Of a stretch of DNA of 64,000 nt, positions 38,085 through 47,543 are shown in pieces. The stretch is from NCBI GenBank assembly GCA_014379405.1, contig JACMLU010000007.1, forward strand, positions 1 to 64,000, given 5' to 3'. Made by a program: the position numbers and the translations under genes. Under the pieces are notes generated by a model that saw only the letters and a list, made by a program, of their open reading frames with translations, was not told the DNA's origin and made no database searches. The DNA is from Flavobacterium sp. Its GTDB lineage: Bacteria; Bacteroidota; Bacteroidia; Flavobacteriales; Flavobacteriaceae. Within the stretch, counting starts at the first letter, position 1. Each line of letters starts with the position of its first letter.

Positions 38085-39497
38085 TTATTTTATAAAAAAA
38101 GTATTAAACGAATCTCCTTTAAGTAGGGGACTTATTGTTTCGTTGCCAACCTTTATTTTTATCGTTTTATCAAGCTTGCTTTGGTTGTACAAAACCAATA
38201 CAATGCTCTTGTCAGGATTTATAAAAGCCAAAAAATTGTTGTAATTGCTTGTTTGCAATCGTTTTGCACCAGGCATTACGTAATGACTAAAGTGTTTCAT
38301 TAAATAATACTCATAGTTAAATTTATAGGTTTGGTTGAGCGTATCTACACTCACCAATGAGTTTTGCTCCCAACCCCAAGTGCTTATTCCGCCTTGCTTT
38401 AACGATGTGTTCCAGTACATGTAAGCATTTGCCCCATTCGACAAATAATGTTTCATCAAGCCCCAAGAATATACGCAATAATCCCAACTGTTTTTACCAT
38501 CTCCACATTCTTGTTCGGTTTGATAAATCGTTAGGTTGGGGTAACGATCGTGCAAACCGGCAATGGCATCTTTGCCAGCCCATTGCAACCCGATTCCTTT
38601 GATATGTTGATTTACTTTTTGATTTGTTAAGATACTGTCGGCCAGCGCTTCAATCCCGCTGTTCATTGTGCCCAAAAACACATCCACATTGTTGGCAGCC
38701 ATTTGTGGGCCTAAATAATTTATAAACCGGCTAAGCCCAGCTGAAGTCCACGTACAACTTGGGAATATTTGAGCAGCTTTAAATTCGTTCTGGGGCATTA
38801 TCATGCCAATGGGTATTCCTTGCTTTTTATAAGCTTTTATAAATTTTTTGAAGTACAACGAATATGCCTTGAAATATTTATCTTCCTGTATAAACATATC
38901 CTGATTTTCAGTTCCTTCCTGATCGGGTCTAAGTCCGTTGTTTATTTTCGTCGAAGTTTTCATCGCATAATGCTTGTTGTATTTCATCCATGAGGGTGGC
39001 GACCAGGGAGAAGCCCATATTTTTAACAATGGATTGTATTTTAGTGCGTTTTTGATAAATGGCACAAGTGTTTTCATGTCGTGGGCAATGCTGAAATTTT
39101 TCATTTCAAAATCGCCCTCTGTTTCGTTGTACGAATACCAGTCATTTGAAAAATCGTTAGCGCCAATCGGCATGCGACAAATGGTGAAATTTGCCCCAAT
39201 ACCGGGTGTAAATAGTTCATTGAAAATAACATCCCTATCGTTTTGGCTAAGTAGTTGCAACGAATTCCAACCAAGTTCATTAAAACATGTGCCAAAACCA
39301 TCTATTGTTTGTAACTGCTTGTCTAATAGCATTTCAACATCATAACTGCCCGATAATGCTTCGGTAGTTAATCCTTTTTGTTCAATCCACTGTTGCGAAG
39401 AAGTACTCGATCTCCATTCAATATTTTTTTTCTGACCGTACGACATCAAACTGATTATCAAAACTGGAAAAAGTAAGTTAATTTTTCTCATATACAT
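38085..39497 (-). CDS. GH30 glycoside hydrolase, secreted
   Basis: The 470-residue protein has a signal peptide (to about SYGQ, residue 22) and the GH30 barrel plus beta-sandwich. Landmarks are DGFGTCFNELGWNSL near 66-80, WASPWSPPSWMK near 161-172, acid/base Glu238 in MPQNEFKAAQ and nucleophile Glu328 in IYQTEQECG. The C-terminal beta domain ends in a typical SFNTFF stretch. GH30 subfamilies 1 and 3 include glucosylceramidases and endo-beta-1,6-glucanases. With GH3 genes next to it, a beta-1,6-glucan role is reasonable but inferred. The gene is bracketed by two chimeric gene remnants (37910-38041 and 39513-39890), so it appears to be the survivor of a once larger block. Confidence 0.88.
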   Translation of the reverse strand: MYMRKINLLFPVLIISLMSYGQKKNIEWRSSTSSQQWIEQKGLTTEALSGSYDVEMLLDKQLQTIDGFGTCFNELGWNSLQLLSQNDRDVIFNELFTPGIGANFTICRMPIGANDFSNDWYSYNETEGDFEMKNFSIAHDMKTLVPFIKNALKYNPLLKIWASPWSPPSWMKYNKHYAMKTSTKINNGLRPDQEGTENQDMFIQEDKYFKAYSLYFKKFIKAYKKQGIPIGMIMPQNEFKAAQIFPSCTWTSAGLSRFINYLGPQMAANNVDVFLGTMNSGIEALADSILTNQKVNQHIKGIGLQWAGKDAIAGLHDRYPNLTIYQTEQECGDGKNSWDYCVYSWGLMKHYLSNGANAYMYWNTSLKQGGISTWGWEQNSLVSVDTLNQTYKFNYEYYLMKHFSHYVMPGAKRLQTSNYNNFLAFINPDKSIVLVLYNQSKLDKTIKIKVGNETISPLLKGDSFNTFFIK

Positions 39498-39512
39498 AAT
39501 TATTTTTTTAAA

Positions 39513-39890
39513 TTATTGTTCAAAAGCCCCTCGGTCTCTGGCTTTTCCCTTTGGACGTTTATTTCCCTCAATGTCGGTTGGTTGAGCCAAAACTTCACTA
39601 CCCGAGTTCAAGCCTGCGCTACCTTTTTTCAGGCGGAAATTACTTTTTAGAATACTCCCAATTTCGCCGCGTTTTATTTTATCATTTAGAGAGTTTATGG
39701 AGTTCTTTTCATTGACATAGGTTGCTAAATTGAGCTGACCTATTTTTTCTTCTAAAGTCATTTTTTGCAGGTTCATATTGACTTTCTTTTCAATTGCAGC
39801 TGTGTTTTGTGCTGAAAGGATTCCTGTCGAAAATGTAATTAGGAATTCAACTTTCCAAATCCTTGGTTTTGTTTAATTCAGTTTTTTCAT
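39513..39890 (-). pseudogene. In-frame chimera: GH3 N-terminus joined to a beta-helix protein tail
   Basis: From the ATG at 39890 the frame reads MKKLN, a TAA stop at codon 6 (39873-39875), then a GH3-type leader (FSTGILSAQNTAAIEKKVN) and KMTLEEKIGQLNLATYVNE. This closely follows the start of the 35608-37866 GH3 gene up to GEIGSILKSN. It then changes to FRLKKGSAGLNSG and ends KGKARDRGAFEQ-stop, the typical end of right-handed beta-helix lyase-like proteins (compare FRLKPESPAINSG at the end of the 54397 gene). An early stop plus a fused tail shows a collapsed gene pair. An internal ATG at 39776 could still give an 87-residue product. Confidence 0.75.
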
Positions 39891-39999
39891 TTTTAATTTA
39901 TATTAGGTTTGTAGTATACTTTTTATTTTTATTATCTAATGCATCTTACTTTAAAAATTATTCTCTGTATTCAATCAGATAGAACTAATTTTCTTTTTA

Positions 40000-42192
40000 T
40001 TAATCACTCATAGATGGTGGTACTGTATTGAAACCCCAGATCGAAGGTTTTGATCCCATATCAAATTCAAATTTTGCCCCATTTACAATATCATCGTGTG
40101 TGAAAAATGATTTGTCGTAATTTTTACCATTGAGTTTAGCCGATTGAATGTAAATATTCTCTTCTGACGCATTTTTTGCTGAAATAATAAGGTCTTTTCC
40201 GCTTTCTAAATGGATGGTAGTTTCCGAACAACTTGGACTACCAATTATGTATAAATTCTGACCTGCCACAGGAAAAATACCCATTCTGCTCCACAGATAC
40301 CAAGCCGAAGTAGTGCCACTATCATCATTCCCAGGTAAGCCATCGTATTGATCTGTAAAATTATCGGAAGTTGCTTTTCGAATAAATTTCTGTGTTAAAT
40401 CTGGTCTGCCTGCCCAAACAAAAAGGTAAGCCTGCAACATACAAGGTTCGTTATACGCTTCGTAATGGTTGGAAACCGCATTGGTTAGGTTATTGATGAA
40501 TTGTTCTTTTCCTCCATTTAAATCAATTAATCCTTTGATGTCGTGTGGAGTAGAAAAACTCCAAGTATAGGCATGTCCTTCATAATAATTGGGTCCGGTT
40601 TCGTTATTTAATGGATCGAATGGGGTAACCCAAGTACCATTTGCATTTTTTCCTCGCATCAATTTCAAATCATTATCCCAAAGATTTTTATACCAAAAAC
40701 TTCTTTCTTTAAACATTTTTACCTCCTCTTTGTTTCCAAAACTTTTTGCCAATTGATAAGCGCAGAAGTCATTGTACACATATTCGAGTGTTCTGGAAAC
40801 TGTTATTTTTTGATTGACATCAATGGGTATGTAATGATATTTGGAATAATAAGGTAAGGCAATTCTGCCGGCATGATCCACTTTATTATTCGTGAAGCTA
40901 GTATCTGTTGCATTCTTCTTTACTGCTTCGTATGCTAATTTATAATCTATAGCTTTGAGTTTTTTTGCAAAAGCATCGGCAAATAACACATCGGTATTGG
41001 TACCCACTTGACTGAATTCTCTTTGTAAACTACTGTGTGCATCAGCCAACCATCCATCATGTTTGTATACATCCAGCATAGTGTTCAACATATCGGTATG
41101 TTCCTTTGTGCTAATAAGAGTTAGCAATGGACTTACGGTTCTAAATAAATCCCACACACAAAGGAAATTCTCATAGTAGGGTCTTTTATAATCAAATACA
41201 GGATTTTCACCTGTCCAATCGTCCTGAGAGAGTAGTGCGTGATACAATGAAGTATAAAAAATTCGGCTATTGACCTCAGACATTCCTTTGACTTCAATTT
41301 TACGCAACTCCTTTTCCCATTGCATATTGGCTAGATTTTTAATTTGATCAAAATCCCAATGGGGTATTTCCTTTCCAACATTTTCTTGAGCTTGTTGGGT
41401 ACTTATCATCGAAATACCAACTTTGAGATTTATTTGTTGCCCTTCTTTGGTTTTAAAATTCAAGTAGGCTCCAATCTCATTTCCATTCATATTATTTGCA
41501 CCATCGTGTTTAATGCTATCAGACCAAGTTCCAAAAGAATCGAATGCTGTATCGAAAATAGCATAAAAATAAACCCTCCAAGGTTTTCTGGTTGATCGAC
41601 CGCCGCTATAAGTTCCATAACCATAAACCGCATTTTTAGAAGGGTCAATATGTATTTCACCTCCTATTGGCTGGCTTGAATTCCAGTTTTTTGCAATGCC
41701 ATAAAGCGTGGCTCCAGCATCAATTAAAATGTGTGAAGATTCGCTTTTTGGGAAAGTATATTTATGAAAACCCGAGTGAGCAGTAGAGGTTAGCTCAGCA
41801 GTTGTTCCATATTTTTTCAATTGCACCTTGTAATAACCCGGTGCTGCAATTTCTTCACCTTTATCCGAACTATGATTTAAGGATTCTATCTCGCCAGTAG
41901 TTGGCATAACCTGAATATTACCATACATTGGACCTCCCATTCCTGAGATATGCAAGTGCGAAAATCCTTCGATTTCCTTATCTTTTTTATATCCAGAAGC
42001 TCCGCTATTGTATTTAGTATCTGGCCCAAGTTTTACAAAACTGTGTGGTAAACAGGAACCTGCATAAACATTTCCTTCACCCAAAGTTCCAATGAAAGGA
42101 TCTACGAAACGCGTTAATTTTTCTTCTGTAGCTTCCTGCGCAAAAGCACTTATCGCCAAGAATAAAAACGATATGGTTATTATGTTTCTCAT
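40000..42192 (-). CDS. GH92 alpha-mannosidase, secreted
   Basis: The 730-residue protein has a signal peptide (to about AFAQ, residue 19) and the two-domain GH92 plan: N-terminal beta-sandwich (about 25-260) and (alpha/alpha)6 domain. Motifs include GFSHLHISGMGGPMYGNIQV near 75-94, SLYHALLSQDDWTG near 318-331, and GLPGNDDSGTTSAWYLWSRM near 617-636 with the catalytic Asp pair. GH92 enzymes are calcium-dependent exo-alpha-mannosidases acting on alpha-1,2, 1,3 or 1,4 links. It sits 24 bp downstream of a second GH92 gene. Its last codons are duplicated in the chimera at 37910-38041. Confidence 0.92.
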   Translation of the reverse strand: MRNIITISFLFLAISAFAQEATEEKLTRFVDPFIGTLGEGNVYAGSCLPHSFVKLGPDTKYNSGASGYKKDKEIEGFSHLHISGMGGPMYGNIQVMPTTGEIESLNHSSDKGEEIAAPGYYKVQLKKYGTTAELTSTAHSGFHKYTFPKSESSHILIDAGATLYGIAKNWNSSQPIGGEIHIDPSKNAVYGYGTYSGGRSTRKPWRVYFYAIFDTAFDSFGTWSDSIKHDGANNMNGNEIGAYLNFKTKEGQQINLKVGISMISTQQAQENVGKEIPHWDFDQIKNLANMQWEKELRKIEVKGMSEVNSRIFYTSLYHALLSQDDWTGENPVFDYKRPYYENFLCVWDLFRTVSPLLTLISTKEHTDMLNTMLDVYKHDGWLADAHSSLQREFSQVGTNTDVLFADAFAKKLKAIDYKLAYEAVKKNATDTSFTNNKVDHAGRIALPYYSKYHYIPIDVNQKITVSRTLEYVYNDFCAYQLAKSFGNKEEVKMFKERSFWYKNLWDNDLKLMRGKNANGTWVTPFDPLNNETGPNYYEGHAYTWSFSTPHDIKGLIDLNGGKEQFINNLTNAVSNHYEAYNEPCMLQAYLFVWAGRPDLTQKFIRKATSDNFTDQYDGLPGNDDSGTTSAWYLWSRMGIFPVAGQNLYIIGSPSCSETTIHLESGKDLIISAKNASEENIYIQSAKLNGKNYDKSFFTHDDIVNGAKFEFDMGSKPSIWGFNTVPPSMSD

Positions 42193-42216
42193 TTAGATTT
42201 AATATAACAAAGTCTT

Positions 42217-44436
42217 TTATTTTTTGATTATAGGTGTATCTCCCATTACAAACTCAATTGTTCCTCCATTGGCAATTTCCCCGTGAGTGAACCAGAATTT
42301 ATCCCATACTTTACCATTTATTTTACACGATTGAATGTAGATATTTTTATCCGATGCGTTTTTAGAGGTAATGGTCAATACTTTTCCATTACCGAGACGC
42401 ATTTTGGCTTTAGGGAATGAGCCACCAGTTAAGTAATACTTATCTTGTCCTGCATTAGGAAAAAATCCCAAAGATGAAAATATATACCAACTACTCATGG
42501 CGCCACTGTCATCGTTTTCAATAGAGCCACTTTCGGTGAATTTCTCGTGCATTAACCTTCGTACATAAAAACTGGCAAGATCGTTACGTCCCGCATAATG
42601 AAAGCCATGAACTGCAAGAAATGCAGGTTCATTTCCATAATCAATAAGGTTATTATCAAAGCCGTGCTTCAATTTTTTTGCGAATTGCTCTTTCCCTCCC
42701 GAAAGCGCTACCAATTTTTCAAACTGGTGAGGAACAAAGTATGAGTAGGTCCAAGAACTGCCTTCATAAAAATAGTCATTCCAAGAACCCCAGTGCTTTT
42801 TTAAATCAATAGGAATAAACTCTCCTCCAATTTTTTTGGTAGTAACAAAACCTTTAAAACCATCGCTTTCTGCTTCAGGATTCCATAGATTAATCCACTT
42901 AGTGCTACGCTCTAAATATTTTTTATACTCTTCGGAGGTTCCCAAATTTTTAGCGAGTTGTGATGCACAGAAATCATTGTAAGCATATTCAAGAGTGAGC
43001 GAGCTACTCATTTTACCAGCTGGTATCCAACCGTACTCTTTATATACTTTACCGCTATCAGACTTTTCACGTGGAGTTCCCTGCCGTGCGTTCTCGGCAT
43101 GATGTTTCAGTAGACCATATGCCTCTTTCCAGTCTACGCCTTTAACTACTTTTACATAAGCATCGGCTACGATGTTGTCAATATCATTTCCTCCCTGATC
43201 CTCACTTTTATCTTTCAGAGCCACGTAAGCATCATGAACCACCTTGTTTTTTTTCAACCTGGCAATAAAAGAATTTATGGTACCACTTACCATTTCCGGA
43301 TGGGTAAGTACCTTTAAAGGATATAGTGTACGCCAAGTATCCCAAACAGCTAAATGATCGTCCCAAACTGGTACATCTTTATCAAAATCAGGCGCATCGT
43401 TGGTGCGGTTACGGGGCATAATAGAAGTATGATAAGACGCTGTATAAAATATTCGTTTATCTTTTTCTGAACCGCCTTGAACCTTAATTTTACTCAATTC
43501 TGTATTCCAAATCTTTTTTGCGTCTGCTTTTACTTTGGCATAATCCCAAGCCGGAATCTCTGCATTTAACCAGGCTGCTGCCTGATCTGTACTTTTAAAA
43601 GATACTGCAATCTTCATGTACACAGCTTCTTGATCGCTTGTCTTATATTGTACAAAAGCCCCAATACGGTCATTCGCCTGAGTTGATTTTTCAGTTAATT
43701 GCCCCTTGTTGATTTTTCCGTTAAACCAAGTTCCCACAGCTGCAGGTGCTTTGCTTAGACGGGCAGAGAAATACACTTTGTAAGGACCATCTGAAAAACC
43801 ACCGGTATAAATACCAAATCCTTGTAATTCAGTGTTATTTACATTGGTAAAAGTTACACTGCCTTCTTCAAATTGTGCCCATTTACCTTTCATCGTTGTG
43901 GCTATATCAGCAATATGATGGCTTATATCCAATGCTATATGGGCATTATCTGTTTTAGGGAATGTAAAACGATAAATGGCCGAATGCACCGAAGGTGTAA
44001 CATCAGTTTTGATGTTGTACCGGTCTAATTTTACAGAGTATTCAAATGGTTTTGCTGTTTCGCTGGATTGAGGAGAATCATGTTCTGTCTCACCAACAGC
44101 TAAGCCCACCTGTGGCGAAATTAATAAGTTGCCATATTTACCCCAGCCAGCGCCGCTTACATGAAGCTGGCCAAAACCTCGTATCGGTTGCCCCATAATG
44201 TAGCAATCCATATCAAAGTTTGTTTTTCCCGGAGAAGTTTGCGGACTGGGACTTATACCAGCATTCGGTAATTGCGGACCAAGAATAGCACTTGTATTAA
44301 CGTCTCTAACCCCAATAAAGTTATCGACATAATCTACAGGTTGCTTTTTAGATTGTTGCGCTTGAGTAGATTGTAAGGTCACGCACAATAGTAATACTGA
44401 TAATTGAAATTTAATTTTATACTTATAATTTTTCAT
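42217..44436 (-). CDS. GH92 alpha-mannosidase, secreted (second copy)
   Basis: The 739-residue protein has a signal peptide (to about TQAQ, residue 27). GH92 landmarks are GFGQLHVSGAGWGKYGNLLI near 91-110, SYHTSIMPRNRTND near 333-346 and ENDDSGAMSSWYIFSSLGFF near 643-662 with the catalytic Asp pair. It is clearly diverged from the GH92 at 40000: HVSG replaces HISG and the substrate loop GQPIRGFG differs. The two probably cut different alpha-mannosidic links rather than being redundant. Spacing of 24 bp to the next gene and 46 bp to the SIS gene upstream indicates one operon. Acts in the periplasm. Confidence 0.92.
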   Translation of the reverse strand: MKNYKYKIKFQLSVLLLCVTLQSTQAQQSKKQPVDYVDNFIGVRDVNTSAILGPQLPNAGISPSPQTSPGKTNFDMDCYIMGQPIRGFGQLHVSGAGWGKYGNLLISPQVGLAVGETEHDSPQSSETAKPFEYSVKLDRYNIKTDVTPSVHSAIYRFTFPKTDNAHIALDISHHIADIATTMKGKWAQFEEGSVTFTNVNNTELQGFGIYTGGFSDGPYKVYFSARLSKAPAAVGTWFNGKINKGQLTEKSTQANDRIGAFVQYKTSDQEAVYMKIAVSFKSTDQAAAWLNAEIPAWDYAKVKADAKKIWNTELSKIKVQGGSEKDKRIFYTASYHTSIMPRNRTNDAPDFDKDVPVWDDHLAVWDTWRTLYPLKVLTHPEMVSGTINSFIARLKKNKVVHDAYVALKDKSEDQGGNDIDNIVADAYVKVVKGVDWKEAYGLLKHHAENARQGTPREKSDSGKVYKEYGWIPAGKMSSSLTLEYAYNDFCASQLAKNLGTSEEYKKYLERSTKWINLWNPEAESDGFKGFVTTKKIGGEFIPIDLKKHWGSWNDYFYEGSSWTYSYFVPHQFEKLVALSGGKEQFAKKLKHGFDNNLIDYGNEPAFLAVHGFHYAGRNDLASFYVRRLMHEKFTESGSIENDDSGAMSSWYIFSSLGFFPNAGQDKYYLTGGSFPKAKMRLGNGKVLTITSKNASDKNIYIQSCKINGKVWDKFWFTHGEIANGGTIEFVMGDTPIIKK

Positions 44437-44481
44437 ATTTTATAAAGTTTTATGAATTCTGAGTAACAGTTTTTCTAATTT

Positions 44482-45408
44482 TTAAAGAACTTCGGTGACT
44501 TTTCCACCAACAACAAAGGTTTCGGTAATGTTTAGCTTTTCAGCCAAATAATACGCCATATAATTGAATGGAATCATATTATGGATGATAGAGAAGTTTT
44601 CTTTTACTTCTGGTTCTTCCACCGTAATGACATAAGCGCCTGATGCACTAATTTTTTCGGTTAGTTTATGGGAACGCTCATATGATTTTCCTTTTGAAAT
44701 TACATTGATTACAATGCTCTCCTTTGCCGTTTCTTTGGGACCATGATCGTATTGCGCCATAGGCAGTCCTGTAAAACAAAGTTTGGTACTTTCGCTCATA
44801 ATCAATGCAGCTTGATATGCTGTCGCAATGTTTGGGCCACTACCAATAATATAAATACCGTGAATCTTTTTTGTTGAAATCAATTCAAAAACCTCGTTAG
44901 CCATACGTTGACCAAGTTTCTCATACTTGGGCAAATTTTTAACCAAAACATCAACGGCTTTTTGACAATCCATTCCAAATCCTTTAAAAAGTGCCAATAA
45001 AGTATTAACATAGGTTTTGGAAGAGGAATATTGTTCGTCGCCAGCCAACAAATCAATCGTTTGGGCAACATTTGGGTTGGTACTTAGTGTGTTTTCGGTA
45101 TAATTGGTAACAGCTACATAGTTCTGAAATAAATCAGTACACCATAAGGCCTCACTGCTTCTGCCGGATTGGGAAAGGATTACAGCATTTTCTAATTTAT
45201 CATCTGGTTGCAAATAATTAAAAAATTCAGAAGCCATTTCGGGCTGAATGTCAATTCCCATATATTTGAATGCCAATGGAGCAAAAAACGATGAACCCAT
45301 TCCTAGATAAGGTACGCACAATGGTAAGGAATAAGTTGGTGATTCTTTCAAAAATTCCAATGCCTTTACTGGAATTTCATTGATTTCGGCAAGCATTTTT
45401 GCACTCAT
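44482..45408 (-). CDS. SIS-domain sugar-phosphate isomerase/deaminase-like protein
   Basis: I start at the ATG at 45408 (MSAKMLAEINEIP), giving 308 residues without signal peptide; an extension to 45462 is not needed. A short remnant with the same opening (MSAKMFEEINEIP) at 47411-47533 supports this start. Two SIS domains are present: AVILSQSGRSSEALWCTDLF and IYIIGSGPNIATAYQAALIM with ESTKLCFTG. This is the isomerase half of GlmS-like proteins without the glutaminase domain, as in AgaS, FrlB and related enzymes. It should act on an amino- or keto-sugar phosphate in the cytoplasm, perhaps the product of the ROK kinase at 50483. The substrate is not known. Confidence 0.8.
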   Translation of the reverse strand: MSAKMLAEINEIPVKALEFLKESPTYSLPLCVPYLGMGSSFFAPLAFKYMGIDIQPEMASEFFNYLQPDDKLENAVILSQSGRSSEALWCTDLFQNYVAVTNYTENTLSTNPNVAQTIDLLAGDEQYSSSKTYVNTLLALFKGFGMDCQKAVDVLVKNLPKYEKLGQRMANEVFELISTKKIHGIYIIGSGPNIATAYQAALIMSESTKLCFTGLPMAQYDHGPKETAKESIVINVISKGKSYERSHKLTEKISASGAYVITVEEPEVKENFSIIHNMIPFNYMAYYLAEKLNITETFVVGGKVTEVL

Positions 45409-45505
45409 ATTATTTATTTTAAAATTATGATTATTCTCTCTTTTCAAATCAAACTTAAACACTTAAAAGTCAATACGTTTACTTAATTAAAAAAAAGCTT
45501 GATTT

Positions 45506-47371
45506 TTAATTTGTCCTAATAATGCCAGCCGTGGGTAAATCGATTTTAACCAATCCATTAAATTTAACCTTATCTTTGCGAATTAATTTACCCGAACAAT
45601 CATATACAGAAATGTTAAAAGTTCCTAAATCCTTTTTGCAATCAAATATCAAGCTGTTTTGGTGGGTTGCATTTATAATAAGGCAATCTTTATTCATTAA
45701 GGTTGGTGTCAGCACAGTTGGTTGATAAGCTACAATGACTGTTTTTTTGTCCAAAGAAACTTCTGACCAAGTATAATTGGCTTCAGGTCCATAATTGTAA
45801 GCTTGACCCCTAGTGAGCACTTCATTAAATTCTTTCCATTGTTTGAGTAAGAACTGAAGCATTTTCAAATGTGATTCGCTTGTTTTGGTCAAATCGGTAG
45901 AGATTTGAGGAACAGATAACATGGTTTGCAATAATTGCAAAGCAGCAACTTCTGGAGTTTCATTTTCATTCCACGCTAATGGATCAGCGTGTATTACTTG
46001 CTTATTCAAGTTACGGGCGTCTAGTGTTCGGGTACGGTTTTCCAATATGTTGTTCGGACAATCAATTGCCCTAAACATGTTTGCATATTGCTGTAATATT
46101 GGATTGGTAAAAAAGACCCTGTATTCTATAAGAGCTTTAGGGTTAATGGCTTTGCAGCCAGAATAAATGTCTGATAGTAGCTTCACCGTGGCTTCTTCAA
46201 CGCTTTCATAATCTCGACCATTTCCCATTGGTAAATTTTTGGGAGCATATCTTGAATTTATCAAATCCATGAAATCGATTTTAAATCCATCTATGTCATT
46301 TTCTTTCATTATTGAAATTAATCGATCGGTAAGGTGTTTTCGCACTTCTGGAAAACGAGGATCTACCACCCAAGCATTTGCCCAATCCGCTTTATAGAGC
46401 ATTTTATCTTTGAGGGTTTCGAATATTTTAGACTTCTCGCCTATCATGCTTGGTCCAGTCCATAACATATAACTTAAACCCAATTCGTGCACTTTTTTTA
46501 CGTGCTGCTTAAAATCCTTAAACCGTGTGGGATCTATTTCCCAATCACCATTATAGGCACAATAACCTGATTTTGCATCGTATGCTTTTTGCCAACCGTC
46601 ATCCACAATGATTGTTTCGCAACCTATTTTTTGTGCCAGTTGTGCTTGTTGCTCTACGTTTTTATCATTTACACCGTCTGCTTTTAATGCGTACCAAGTG
46701 CAATAAAAAGGAGAATAAGCTTTTTCGGGAACTGAAGCAAAATTCAAATGGTTTTCAGTTTTCCACCAGTCTAATAAATCCTGTTGAGCCAAATTGTAAT
46801 TAATGTCCCTGCTGTCCAATCGAATTTTTACTTTATAATTTTCTACTGCCTTTGTTGGATACCCAAAAAGTCCAATTTTAATGTCAAAGCCAACACCTTT
46901 ATCTTCATTTTCACCTATTTGGAATGTTGTTGGATAAGTTAATTCAGAAACCGCGACAGTCAACCGATTGGTGTTATTATTATTGATTAAAGTCATACTT
47001 GGCTGAGACATCATCGCTGAAGTAAATGCAGGTTTGGCATTGAAACTTACAGGAATCATTCTTGAAATTGGATATTGGTACAATGATGTGGGCTGACTTA
47101 ATGCATCGGCTCCATAAGGTGCCAAATAACTCTGAATATCAATTGAAGCTTGCTTGAATTTGATAATGATGGGAGAAGGAATGGATTTTTTTTGAGCTGA
47201 AAGAGTAATTTCAAGCTCTTCAATTCCAGGAGCAAGAGATCTAACTTTTACAGCTCGATCAAAATTTTTGTCATTGCCTTCAATGCTCAAATTATTTTTT
47301 CCAGCCTGAAAAGACTGAGCTGAACTGAGCTGTGACAAAAAAATGAATAATATTATTAGTTTATTTTTCAT
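45506..47371 (-). CDS. GH36-like alpha-galactosidase family protein, secreted
   Basis: The 621-residue protein has a signal peptide (to about SSAQ, residue 19), an N-terminal beta-sandwich (about 20-215), a TIM barrel (about 220-520) and a C-terminal beta domain. GH36/GH27 clan-D features are IIVDDGWQ near 254-261, nucleophile Asp366 in DGFKIDFMD and acid/base Asp437 in FRAIDCPNN. Substrates may be alpha-galactosides or alpha-N-acetylgalactosaminides. It lies between the SIS gene and a duplicated SIS gene start (47411-47533), as though inserted between duplicated pieces. Its C-terminus differs from the hydrolase remnant at 26015-26305. Confidence 0.82.
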   Translation of the reverse strand: MKNKLIILFIFLSQLSSAQSFQAGKNNLSIEGNDKNFDRAVKVRSLAPGIEELEITLSAQKKSIPSPIIIKFKQASIDIQSYLAPYGADALSQPTSLYQYPISRMIPVSFNAKPAFTSAMMSQPSMTLINNNNTNRLTVAVSELTYPTTFQIGENEDKGVGFDIKIGLFGYPTKAVENYKVKIRLDSRDINYNLAQQDLLDWWKTENHLNFASVPEKAYSPFYCTWYALKADGVNDKNVEQQAQLAQKIGCETIIVDDGWQKAYDAKSGYCAYNGDWEIDPTRFKDFKQHVKKVHELGLSYMLWTGPSMIGEKSKIFETLKDKMLYKADWANAWVVDPRFPEVRKHLTDRLISIMKENDIDGFKIDFMDLINSRYAPKNLPMGNGRDYESVEEATVKLLSDIYSGCKAINPKALIEYRVFFTNPILQQYANMFRAIDCPNNILENRTRTLDARNLNKQVIHADPLAWNENETPEVAALQLLQTMLSVPQISTDLTKTSESHLKMLQFLLKQWKEFNEVLTRGQAYNYGPEANYTWSEVSLDKKTVIVAYQPTVLTPTLMNKDCLIINATHQNSLIFDCKKDLGTFNISVYDCSGKLIRKDKVKFNGLVKIDLPTAGIIRTN

Positions 47372-47410
47372 TATAAATTTATTTAATTTAATCTTTTATT
47401 TTTAAAATAT

Positions 47411-47533
47411 CTATTTAAGAACTTTGGCTCTATAAATACTAATTAAACAACTAAATAAGTTATTATGGTTTGCAAACGCATAAGATGCTTTGATAGGTAT
47501 TTCATTTATTTCTTCAAACATTTTTGCACTCAT
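47411..47533 (-). pseudogene. Truncated duplicate of the SIS gene start
   Basis: A 40-codon frame begins MSAKMFEEINEIPIKA, nearly the same as the first 16 codons of the SIS gene at 45408 (MSAKMLAEINEIPVKA). It then continues with unrelated SYAFANHNNLF and ends at a stop without any SIS motif. It lies between the CE6-like gene and the GH36-like gene. It is most simply read as a leftover of duplication or deletion. Confidence 0.7.
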
Positions 47534-47543
47534 AATTCTTTTT

